Assembly: GCA_002423495.1 (NCBI GenBank)
Contig: DIWN01000009.1
Coordinates: 54,980 to 75,906 of the forward strand
DNA length: 20,927 nucleotides
Source: Anaerolineaceae bacterium UBA6105
GTDB lineage: Bacteria; Chloroflexota; Anaerolineae; Anaerolineales; Anaerolineaceae
Direction: 5' to 3'
Part shown: in pieces, positions 7,438 to 13,908 of the stretch
Layout: every line of letters begins with the position of its first letter
Numbering within the stretch: position 1 is the first letter of the stretch
The notes under the pieces: model-generated
Seen by the model: only the letters and a program-made list of their open reading frames with translations
Databases searched by the model: none
Told to the model about the DNA's origin: nothing
Program-made: the position numbers and the translations under genes

Positions 7438-7781
7438 CCGATTTCCTCGTAGTGTTCAATCTCCAGGTCAAAAATAGTCACGCCGCCGATCTGCACTTCG
7501 GTTGGGATCAGTGATCCCATCGGCAGATTGTCGATCACAGGTGCCACATAGCCAATCCTACGCCCAGCCACCTCCTGCAGCAATTTTCTGAGCTGATCTG
7601 CTTCTTCTTCCGGGCAGCCAATCAGGAAGGTAACATTGCGTTCACGCAGCAATCCACCCACACTCGGCAGCTTGGCAAAGGGATATGTGGTCTTCGCCAG
7701 GGCATTTTCCACGTTTTCGCTGTCTGGTCCAGTGACGATTGCCAGCAGCATTCTTTGATTGGTTTGTGCGTTTTCAGACAT
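7434..7781 (-). CDS. Cyclic-di-AMP receptor-like protein, divergent paralog
   Basis: A 115-aa member of the same PII-like family as the gene it overlaps. It keeps the start MLLAIVTGPD (residues 11-20) and the loop SVGGLLRERNVTFLIG (40-55). STGGFLR has become SVGGLLR, and the stretch after it is changed, so ligand binding may be altered. It has ~10 extra N-terminal residues and a longer C-terminus. The start has GGAG 8 nt upstream. It begins 48 nt after the ycgN-like gene and overlaps the next gene by 4 nt. Confidence 0.8.
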   Translation of the reverse strand: MSENAQTNQRMLLAIVTGPDSENVENALAKTTYPFAKLPSVGGLLRERNVTFLIGCPEEEADQLRKLLQEVAGRRIGYVAPVIDNLPMGSLIPTEVQIGGVTIFDLEIEHYEEIG

Positions 7782-7829
7782 GTGTACGCTCCAATTGGAT
7801 CATATCTAATTCTAGCTTAAATCAGCGCT

Positions 7830-8270
7830 TCAATCAAACCAGTTCACCACCATATCCTCAAGATCGTCCATGTCGACCTCTGTTTCGCTTACCACCTTGC
7901 CAAAAACTGAATTCCCGGTTTTGCGGGTTGAATCCCGGTTGCCGGTCTTCAGCGGATGCCACCAGGGCAGGTCTTTTCCTTCGGACACAAGCAGGTAAGC
8001 ACAGGTTTTGGGCAGCCAATCGATGTGATAAACCAGCTCAGGGGTGAGCAGGATGCACTCAGGCACGTTCTCATGGCGATGCTCGTAGTCAGTGCACCGG
8101 CAGGTCTCCATGTCCATATAGCGGCAGACCACGTTGGTAAAACGCACGCCCGGAACACCTGTCTCGCGCAGCTTGAACAGGCAACACTTTGAACAGCCAT
8201 CACAAAGCGCTTCCCACTCTGCGTGGCTCATCTCTTCCAGTTTTTTATGCAGCCAGTAGTCCTTTTCCAT
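7830..8270 (-). CDS. ycgN: YcgN-like cysteine-cluster protein (UPF0260)
   Basis: A 146-aa protein with the family's Cys cluster CDGCSKCC (C23, C26, C29, C30) near the start and more cysteines around residues 49-60. The overall shape (WEALCDGCSKCC, DWLPKTCAYL, LPWWHPL) matches UPF0260/YcgN. It probably binds a metal or Fe-S cluster; no reaction is established. The ATG starts 1 nt after the stop of the NTPase gene, within an operon. Confidence 0.88.
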   Translation of the reverse strand: MEKDYWLHKKLEEMSHAEWEALCDGCSKCCLFKLRETGVPGVRFTNVVCRYMDMETCRCTDYEHRHENVPECILLTPELVYHIDWLPKTCAYLLVSEGKDLPWWHPLKTGNRDSTRKTGNSVFGKVVSETEVDMDDLEDMVVNWFD

Positions 8271-8271
8271 C

Positions 8272-8829
8272 TCAGCCTTCTTTTGTGGGAAATAGTTCTG
8301 GATTCATGAACGGGATCAAGGCTAACTTCACCGCTTCGGCGTAGAACTGGCTGCGGGTTACTCTTCCGTCCGTCAGCAAGCCCACGCCGCCGCTTTCGCG
8401 CTTGGAACCGGATACGCCAAAGATCAGGTCATCCGCATCCCCCAGCTCCATACCCTGCTGGATCAGGTCGCAAATCGCCTTGGGCAACTCGTAGCTGGCT
8501 GAACGGGCTCTGCCTGCTTGCTGCCTGCCCAGGATAACCACCCAGCAGTAAGAGACAAAAGAGTCGGGCTCACCCGGAACGGGCTGCAGCCCACCCTCAA
8601 TGCCAAGCCAGAAGTCCGCCTCCCCTTCAAGCTCGCACGCAGCCCTGGCACGATTTGCTGCGCCCAAAAGCGTTTCAGCGTCGCTCAAAGGCTGAGCGCT
8701 GACGCCGGAAGGCACAACTACCGGCTGCACCCCGAAGCTGACCTCGGGGAAAAAGCTCGCAAAAGCGGTGCTGACTGCTTCCAGCTTGGCTGGATTTTGC
8801 GAGCCGACAATGATCCGCAACTCGCTCAC
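8272..8829 (-). CDS. yjjX: DUF84 inosine/xanthosine triphosphatase (YjjX type)
   Basis: A 185-aa protein of the DUF84/YjjX family, related in fold to ITPase/Maf. The start IIVGSQNPAKLEAV holds the conserved GSxNPAK substrate loop, and FWLGIEGG and GSKRESGG fit later motifs. Known members hydrolyse ITP and XTP to clean the nucleotide pool. The start is a GTG that overlaps the ftcD-like stop (GTGA), showing translational coupling. Confidence 0.9.
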   Translation of the reverse strand: MSELRIIVGSQNPAKLEAVSTAFASFFPEVSFGVQPVVVPSGVSAQPLSDAETLLGAANRARAACELEGEADFWLGIEGGLQPVPGEPDSFVSYCWVVILGRQQAGRARSASYELPKAICDLIQQGMELGDADDLIFGVSGSKRESGGVGLLTDGRVTRSQFYAEAVKLALIPFMNPELFPTKEG

Positions 8830-10361
8830 AAGCCCCCACGCTCTTTCAGAACGCCCTCAAGGCTGGCCATCAGGCTCTCGACCTCCTCGCGAAGCGCTTC
8901 CGCCTCGGCGAGGAAAGCCTGGGCTTCTGAATCCTGCTCGTAGCCCAGCAGGTTGATCCTGACGTTCAATCGAGCGGCTTCAAAACCAGCCTTGGCAAGA
9001 TGCGCGCCAGCGGCTGCATCTGAAATACAGTTGATGTTCCCAATTTCTGCCATCCGCAAAGTCATTTTGAGCACTGCCACGCAGTCGCGCGCCGTTTCCA
9101 GGGGCACCTGGGCGGCATAAAGGCTGGCAACGCGAATAGCTTCTTTGCGGGCGGCAATCTGGGCGTCATCTGCCCTGGGCAAGCGTCTCGCCACCAAAAT
9201 GCCGTCAAAAGCCTCCGCGTCATGCTGGATTGCCTCGGTCAGGCGCGTTCGCAGCACTTCGCCCTCTTCAATCACCTGCCAGCTTTCCGCTTCCGCAGTT
9301 TCGTACTTGGGCTTGCCAACCGTCAAACGCGCCACCATCAGCGCCAGTGCGGCTCCAAGCGCTGCGGTGTGGGCTGCTGCCGAACCGCCGCCAGGGGCTG
9401 GTGTCCCTTCTGCAACCTGGTCAATGAAATCAACCTTCTCGCCGGCAGCTGACTCCCCTTCTGCATCAAAGCCAAACAAGCGGTTTTCAAGCAGCTGGTC
9501 GCTTTCGAAGCCGTCCATCTGCATGTAGTAGCGGGCGGCATTTACCATCGCCTGAGAAGGCACCAGCCCGACAATTCCTGAGTGATGAAGACCCACCCCA
9601 TAGCGCTGGGCTTCACGCCGCACAAACTCGGTCACCTGCGCCATCGGAGAGCGATGGAAATTAGTCAGATTCATCGAAACCTGCGCCAGCCCCTCCACCA
9701 AAACACCCATGCCCTTCACGAAATGAAAGCCCCCGGACGAGTTGCGCACGCGCCGGGCAATCTTCTGGGCGATGCTGACGTCGGGCGTGTTGAGGAAGAT
9801 GTTGTAGGCGATCAGCGGCTGTCGAGCCCCAATCACGATCGCTCCGGCGGGTCCCAGGCGTTTGGGACCCAGGTCGGGCTCGCGGTAGGGGTCAGTGGCG
9901 ATCGCTTCTTTGATGCCCTCAAATTCACCGCGCCGGATGTCTTCCAGGTTCTTACGATCCTGCCGGATGGCGGCATCCTCGTAGAAATAAACCGGAATTT
10001 CCAGCGACTCTGCCACGCGCTTGCCGAGCCGGCGCGCCATCTCGACGCATTCCTGCATGGTCACTCCCGCAATCGGCACAAACGGCACCACGTCCGCCGC
10101 ACCCAGGCGCGGGTGTTCGCCCTGGTGATGATTGAGGTCTATCAACTCCGCGGCCTTGCCAATTCCCTGGTAAGCAGCTTCTTCAACCGCCTCCGGTGTG
10201 CCAACGAATGTGAGCACAGTGCGGTTATGATCCACATCAGAGTGTCTGTCCAGAATTCGCACGCCATTCACGCTCGCGACAGCAGCGATGATCGAATCGA
10301 CCACTTCCGGGCGGCGGGCTTCTGAAAAGTTGGGAATGCATTCAACAATTTTTGCGGGCAT
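8826..10361 (-). CDS. ftcD: Glutamate formimidoyltransferase / formimidotetrahydrofolate cyclodeaminase fusion
   Basis: A 511-aa bifunctional enzyme. Residues 1-~295 are the formimidoyltransferase N and C subdomains (VECIPNFSEAR, and HHQGEHPRLGA with the likely catalytic histidine). Residues ~310-500 are the cyclodeaminase domain (EGTPAPGGGSAAAHTAALGA). It moves the formimino group of N-formimino-glutamate to tetrahydrofolate and then forms methenyl-THF with release of ammonia, linking histidine breakdown to one-carbon metabolism. No other hut gene is in the window. The ATG has GAAGGAG upstream and a good promoter. It heads an operon with yjjX and ycgN. Confidence 0.93.
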   Translation of the reverse strand: MPAKIVECIPNFSEARRPEVVDSIIAAVASVNGVRILDRHSDVDHNRTVLTFVGTPEAVEEAAYQGIGKAAELIDLNHHQGEHPRLGAADVVPFVPIAGVTMQECVEMARRLGKRVAESLEIPVYFYEDAAIRQDRKNLEDIRRGEFEGIKEAIATDPYREPDLGPKRLGPAGAIVIGARQPLIAYNIFLNTPDVSIAQKIARRVRNSSGGFHFVKGMGVLVEGLAQVSMNLTNFHRSPMAQVTEFVRREAQRYGVGLHHSGIVGLVPSQAMVNAARYYMQMDGFESDQLLENRLFGFDAEGESAAGEKVDFIDQVAEGTPAPGGGSAAAHTAALGAALALMVARLTVGKPKYETAEAESWQVIEEGEVLRTRLTEAIQHDAEAFDGILVARRLPRADDAQIAARKEAIRVASLYAAQVPLETARDCVAVLKMTLRMAEIGNINCISDAAAGAHLAKAGFEAARLNVRINLLGYEQDSEAQAFLAEAEALREEVESLMASLEGVLKERGGL

Positions 10362-10387
10362 AGCTTCTCCTTCGATAGCAATACTTT

Positions 10388-10416
10388 ATTATACCCACCT
10401 CCTGCTGCCTTGATAA
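10388..10416 (-). promoter_or_regulatory. Sigma-A-type promoter for ftcD
   Basis: Minus-strand TTATCA (10411-10416), 17-bp spacer, TATAAT (10388-10393), 26 nt before the ftcD ATG. Confidence 0.65.
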
Positions 10417-10502
10417 AAACCGCGCAAAGTGCAAGAGCGCTCCAATAAATGCCGACTTTTGAGAAAAAATGCAAATAAATCTGAGCTTTTCTCTATAAAT
10501 AC

Positions 10503-10531
10503 TTGACATTCGCTTCGAAAAGTTGTAATAT
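10503..10531 (+). promoter_or_regulatory. Sigma-A-type promoter for the DUF2089 gene
   Basis: Perfect TTGACA (10503-10508) and TAATAT (10526-10531) at 17 bp; TATACT at 10529-10534 is an alternative -10. The ribosome site GGAGG is at 10546-10550, so the leader is very short. Confidence 0.7.
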
Positions 10532-10554
10532 ACTAATATAATATTGGAGGCGCT

Positions 10555-10836
10555 ATGTCAAAATTACCGATTCGTTGCCCAGTTTGTCAAGGTCCTATGA
10601 ACGTGCTGGTTTATTACTGCCCCGAGTGTGATATCACCGTCGAGGGGGAGTTTGTCCCCCAGGCGGATCCGATCCACAGGCTCAGCGATGAACAGCGCAA
10701 TTTCCTCCTCACCTTCGTCACTTGTGAAGGCAAACTCAACCGCATGGAAGAAGTCTACGGGCTATCATACCCAACTCTCAGAAATCGTTTGCTCGATCTA
10801 ATCGCAACTCTGGATTACACCCCAAAACACAGATAA
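10555..10836 (+). CDS. DUF2089 protein: zinc ribbon plus helix-turn-helix
   Basis: A 93-aa protein. Residues 8-25 make a zinc ribbon (CPVC...CPEC; C8, C11, C22, C25). Residues 45-90 look like a helix-turn-helix of the DUF2089 family (LSDEQRNFLLTFV and LSYPTLRNRLLDLI). It is probably a small DNA-binding regulator; its target is unknown. The ATG has GGAGG 4 nt upstream and a strong promoter. It diverges from ftcD and converges on groEL. Confidence 0.85.
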   Translation: MSKLPIRCPVCQGPMNVLVYYCPECDITVEGEFVPQADPIHRLSDEQRNFLLTFVTCEGKLNRMEEVYGLSYPTLRNRLLDLIATLDYTPKHR

Positions 10837-10855
10837 ATATTCTTTCGTCTTAAAC

Positions 10856-10886
10856 AAAAAGCTGGCTATTTTTTAGCCAGCTTTTT
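10856..10886. terminator. Bidirectional terminator between the DUF2089 gene and groEL
   Basis: A perfect 13-bp stem AAAAAGCTGGCTA / TAGCCAGCTTTTT with a 5-nt loop, working on both strands. It is flanked by a second perfect 14-bp inverted repeat (10825-10838 and 10893-10906) whose left arm includes the DUF2089 stop codon. Confidence 0.9.
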
Positions 10887-10910
10887 CCATTAATTTATCT
10901 GTGTTTCGGT

Positions 10911-12548
10911 TTAGTACATCCCACCGCCCTGGGGCATGGCCGGAGCCGCGCCTTCGGGAGCGGGGATATCGGTGATCAGAGCCTCGGTGGTGAGGATCAT
11001 GGCAGCAATTGAAGCTGCATTCTCGAGCGCGCCGCGGGTAACCTTGGCGGGATCGATAACGCCGAGTTCAACCATGTCGCCGTATTCTTCGGTCAGCACG
11101 TTGAAGCCGATGTGCTTGTTGTTCTGGTCAGCCTGGCGCTGGCGGACGTTTTCCACGACCACAGAGCCATCCTTGCCGGCATTCTCGACGATTCTCTTCA
11201 TCGGAACGGTCAGGGCGTTGCAAACAATGTTGATGCCAATCTGAGCATCCTGCTGTTCGAGTTTCAGGTCCTTGAGCACTTCCACTGCGTTCACGAGTGC
11301 CACACCGCCGCCAGGGACGATACCTTCTTCAACAGCTGCGCGGGTCGCGGAGAGCGCGTCTTCCACGCGGTGTTTCTTTTCTTTCAGCTCGGTCTCGGTG
11401 GCTGCGCCAACACGGATGATGGCAACGCCGCCGGAGAGCTTCGCCAGGCGTTCCTGGAGTTTCTCGCGGTCGTAATCGCTGGTGGTATTTTCGATCTCAA
11501 CGCGGATCTGCTCAATGCGACCCTTGATGGCGTTGGTGTCGCCCTTGCCGCCCACGATGGTGGTGTTGTCTTTATCGATGGTGATCTTCTCTGCGCGGCC
11601 GAGGTCTTCGATGGTCGCATTTTCCAGCTTGCGGCCGGTCTCTTCGGAGATCACAGCAGCATCGGTCAATATAGCGATATCCTGCAGCATAGCCTTGCGG
11701 CGATCGCCAAAGCCGGGGGCTTTGACTGCCACAACGTTCAAAACGCCGCGGATCTTGTTCAGCACGAGTGCTGCGATCGCTTCGCCGTCAACGTCTTCAG
11801 CAATGATGACGATGTCGCGCTTGCCAACCTGCACCATTTTCTCGAGCAGGGGCACGATGTCGTTGGCTGCGGAGATCTTCTTGTCGTAGATCAAAATGTA
11901 AGGATCCTGGATATCAGCCAGCATGTGCTCGGGGTCGGTCACGAAATAGGGGCTGATGTAGCCGCGGTCGAACTGCATACCTTCCACGTACTCAGTCTCA
12001 AATTCGAGCGCCTTGGATTCTTCAACCGTGATAACGCCGTCTTTGCCGACTTTGTCCATCACGTCCGCGATCAGGGAGCCAATCTGCTCGTCCTGGGCGG
12101 AGATGGTAGCCACGTTGCCGATCTCGGCTTTGGTGGTGATGTCAATTGCCTGGTCGAGGATCGCCTGAGAAACAGCCTTCGAGGCAGCTTCGATGCCGCG
12201 CTTGAGCAGCATTGGGTTTGCGCCGGCAGCCAAATTCTTGAGGCCCTCGGTCACGATCGCGTGCGCCAGAACGGTGGAAGTGGTGGTGCCATCGCCAGCG
12301 ATATCGTTGGTCTTGGTGGCGGCTTCCTTCAAGAGCTGGGCGCCCATATTCTCGAAGGGATCTTCGAGTTCGATTTCTTTTGCCACGGTCACGCCGTCAT
12401 GGGTGATGGTGGGGGATCCGTATTTGCGGTCCAGGGCCACATTGCGTCCCTTGGGACCTAAGGTGGTAGCAACCGCGTTCGCAACCGCATCAACGCCATT
12501 CTTCAGATATCGGCGTGCTTCTTCTCCAAAAACTAATTGTTTAGCCAT
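10911..12548 (-). CDS. groEL: Chaperonin GroEL (60 kDa, Hsp60)
   Basis: A 545-aa full-length group I chaperonin. Signatures: TLGPKGRNV, the ATP-binding DGTTT (86-90), and RVEDALSATRAAVEEG near residue 400 with the catalytic aspartate region. It forms the double-ring folding chamber with GroES in the cytosol. The C-terminus ends GGGMY, an extra Tyr after the usual Gly-Met tail. The ATG has AAGGAG upstream, 27 nt after groES. It is transcribed from the CIRCE-controlled promoter. Confidence 0.98.
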   Translation of the reverse strand: MAKQLVFGEEARRYLKNGVDAVANAVATTLGPKGRNVALDRKYGSPTITHDGVTVAKEIELEDPFENMGAQLLKEAATKTNDIAGDGTTTSTVLAHAIVTEGLKNLAAGANPMLLKRGIEAASKAVSQAILDQAIDITTKAEIGNVATISAQDEQIGSLIADVMDKVGKDGVITVEESKALEFETEYVEGMQFDRGYISPYFVTDPEHMLADIQDPYILIYDKKISAANDIVPLLEKMVQVGKRDIVIIAEDVDGEAIAALVLNKIRGVLNVVAVKAPGFGDRRKAMLQDIAILTDAAVISEETGRKLENATIEDLGRAEKITIDKDNTTIVGGKGDTNAIKGRIEQIRVEIENTTSDYDREKLQERLAKLSGGVAIIRVGAATETELKEKKHRVEDALSATRAAVEEGIVPGGGVALVNAVEVLKDLKLEQQDAQIGINIVCNALTVPMKRIVENAGKDGSVVVENVRQRQADQNNKHIGFNVLTEEYGDMVELGVIDPAKVTRGALENAASIAAMILTTEALITDIPAPEGAAPAMPQGGGMY

Positions 12549-12575
12549 ATTTCTAATCTCCTTGTTCCAATAATC

Positions 12576-12866
12576 TTAAAGAACCGCGAGGACGTCGCTC
12601 TCGCGCATAATTAACAGTTTCTTGCCTTCGTATTTGATCTCGGTGCCGGAATATTTCGCAAACAGCACCAGATCGCCAACCTGCACATCCAATGGGATGC
12701 GGTTGCCGTTGTCGTCGCGTTCGCCGGGACCAATGGCGAGCACAGTCCCCTTCTGGGGTTTTTCTTTCGCGGTTTCGGGCAGCACGATGCCGCCTGCGGT
12801 GATTTCTTCCTGCTCGATGGGTTCGATCACGAGCCGGCTTCCTAATGGTCGCATAGATATTGTCAT
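12576..12866 (-). CDS. groES: Co-chaperonin GroES (10 kDa)
   Basis: A 96-aa full-length GroES. RPLGSRLVIEP opens the family, EEITAGGIVLPE is the mobile loop that binds GroEL, and KYSGTEIKYEGKKLLIMRE closes the fold. The ATG at 12866 is chosen over a longer reading because GGAGGAA lies directly upstream and the family starts there. It is the first gene of the groESL operon; the CIRCE operator lies 30 nt upstream. Confidence 0.98.
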   Translation of the reverse strand: MTISMRPLGSRLVIEPIEQEEITAGGIVLPETAKEKPQKGTVLAIGPGERDDNGNRIPLDVQVGDLVLFAKYSGTEIKYEGKKLLIMRESDVLAVL

Positions 12867-12896
12867 GGGGTTCCTCCGTTTAATTGATTTCAAGAA

Positions 12897-12923
12897 TTAG
12901 CACTCTATCAGATTGAGTGCTAA
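12897..12923. promoter_or_regulatory. CIRCE operator (HrcA binding site)
   Basis: Perfect TTAGCACTC-N9-GAGTGCTAA. It sits between the groES promoter and start codon, so HrcA repressor would block transcription until heat shock. hrcA itself is not in the window. Confidence 0.97.
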
Positions 12924-12926
12924 CTT

Positions 12927-12955
12927 ATGATACGCACTTGAGGGCGATAAGTCAA
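12927..12955 (-). promoter_or_regulatory. Sigma-A-type promoter of groESL
   Basis: Minus-strand TTGACT (12950-12955), 17-bp spacer, TATCAT (12927-12932). The -10 abuts CIRCE. Confidence 0.85.
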
Positions 12956-13030
12956 GGTTCTAGTATCAATTCTTACGAAATGTTTATGTTTTAAATCGCC
13001 CTTGGGCTTCCCTAGGGGAAGGCAATCTCT

Positions 13031-13240
13031 TCGTAGGCCGGATTGTTCTTTCAATCCGGCAATATTTCGTACGGAGGGGGTCATGATGCTGGGAGCGTAG
13101 CGGACAGTACTCGCTCCCTCCGCATTATATGCACACGCGAGATAAGCGGCTGGACCGAGGCCCAGCCCTACGTAGGACATCCCGTCACATCGTGCCCGTA
13201 GGGTATCGCGAGCGTAGCGCGGCGATCTGCCTTTTATTGC
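13031..13240. repeat. ~210-bp palindrome-rich repeat, copy 1
   Basis: Opens TCGTAGGCCGGATT and ends CTTTTATTGC. It is built from four hairpins: GCCGGATTG/CAATCCGGC (13037-13060), GGGAGCG/CGCTCCC, GGCTGG/CCAGCC and ATCGC/GCGAT. Copy 2 is nearly identical over the last ~150 bp. Confidence 0.85.
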
Positions 13241-13257
13241 ATTCGTTAGTTATCTTT

Positions 13258-13475
13258 TCGTAGGCCGGATTCAGTAGTTGAATCCGGCAATACTTGGCAG
13301 GTCGTCCGGAGGAGGTCATGATGCTGGGAGCGTAGCGGACAGTACTCGCTCCCTCCGCATCACGTGCATACGCGAGATAAGCGGCTGGACCGAGGCCCAG
13401 CCCTACGTAGGACATCCCGTCACATCGTGCCCGTAGGGTATCGCGAGCGTAGCGCGGCGATCTGCCTTTTATTGC
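13258..13475. repeat. ~218-bp palindrome-rich repeat, copy 2
   Basis: Same layout as copy 1. The first stem differs but still pairs (GCCGGATTCA/TGAATCCGGC), so base pairing is kept while sequence changes. The later modules are almost unchanged. Confidence 0.85.
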
Positions 13476-13590
13476 GCGATTGTGCCGGGCTCCGCCCGAG
13501 CACAGGCTTTCGCCTTTGGCGTCCATCATCATCTGGAGACCTGACGGTCAGATCCCGTGCTCGGTCGGGAGACCTGCACGAACAGGGAGA

Positions 13591-13615
13591 ATTGCAATAA
13601 TTGCAATAATTGCAA
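13591..13615. repeat. 9-bp tandem repeat with ATTGCAA core (iteron-like)
   Basis: ATTGCAATA is repeated twice and then ATTGCAA. More copies lie at 13674-13680 (GTTGCAA) and 13721-13727 (ATTGCAA), around the promoter of the ATPase gene. Confidence 0.7.
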
Positions 13616-13674
13616 CGTTTTTTGATAGTACAGGAGGGCAGATTGAGTGCAAATATGGTTTTTAAAGTGCATGG

Positions 13675-13703
13675 TTGCAAATAAAATTGTTTGGGTATAT
13701 AAT
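13675..13703 (+). promoter_or_regulatory. Sigma-A-type promoter for the RepA-like ATPase gene
   Basis: TTGCAA (13675-13680), 17-bp spacer, TATAAT (13698-13703). The -35 overlaps an ATTGCAA-like copy, so a protein binding the iterons could control it. Confidence 0.65.
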
Positions 13704-13739
13704 AGCACATATGTTCTATAATTGCAAGCGGGAACGTAG

Positions 13740-13760
13740 GGATAACCCTTGCGGTTATCC
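13740..13760. repeat. Leader hairpin A
   Basis: Perfect 8-bp stem GGATAACC/GGTTATCC with loop CTTGC, led by CGTAGG. Confidence 0.6.
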
Positions 13761-13802
13761 GCTTTAGTTGTGGTTACATGCTTCGGTCGAGGCATCCTGT
13801 AG

Positions 13803-13822
13803 GGAAAAGGCCTGCCTTTTCC
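13803..13822. repeat. Leader hairpin B
   Basis: Perfect 8-bp stem GGAAAAGG/CCTTTTCC with loop CCTG, led by CTGTAGG. Confidence 0.6.
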
Positions 13823-13858
13823 TCGTTGTGGTTTGATCGAGGCACTACCATCGACACT

Positions 13859-13893
13859 GTAGGATTTGCGGTTGACGCAGGCGTCAACCCTAC
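13859..13893. repeat. Leader hairpin C, next to the ribosome site
   Basis: Inner 9-bp stem GGTTGACGC/GCGTCAACC with a 2-nt loop; outer arms GTAGG/CCTAC. It ends 3 nt before the GAAAGGA ribosome site (13896-13902). Confidence 0.65.
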
Positions 13894-13908
13894 GAGAAAG
13901 GAACCAAA

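Larger units (their letters stand above)
12956..13908. other. Repeat-rich non-coding region between groESL and the ATPase gene
   Basis: About 950 bp with no credible gene. It holds two ~210-bp direct repeats, a run of short palindromic modules (13476-13585), a 9-bp tandem array with ATTGCAA cores, a promoter, and three hairpins in the leader of the ATPase gene. Open frames here are translations of the repeats. Confidence 0.75.

Noticed and set aside
9582..10325. 247-codon plus-strand open frame
   Set aside because: Antisense of the ftcD formimidoyltransferase domain.
11112..12461. 449-codon plus-strand open frame
   Set aside because: Antisense shadow of groEL, which is certain on the minus strand.
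13031..13475. Possible CRISPR array
   Set aside because: Only two long copies, made of hairpins, with no short repeats and unique spacers and no cas genes.
12920..13532. Minus-strand frames repeating MSYVGLGLGPAAYL
   Set aside because: These are translations of the two ~210-bp repeats. No ribosome site or protein family supports them.
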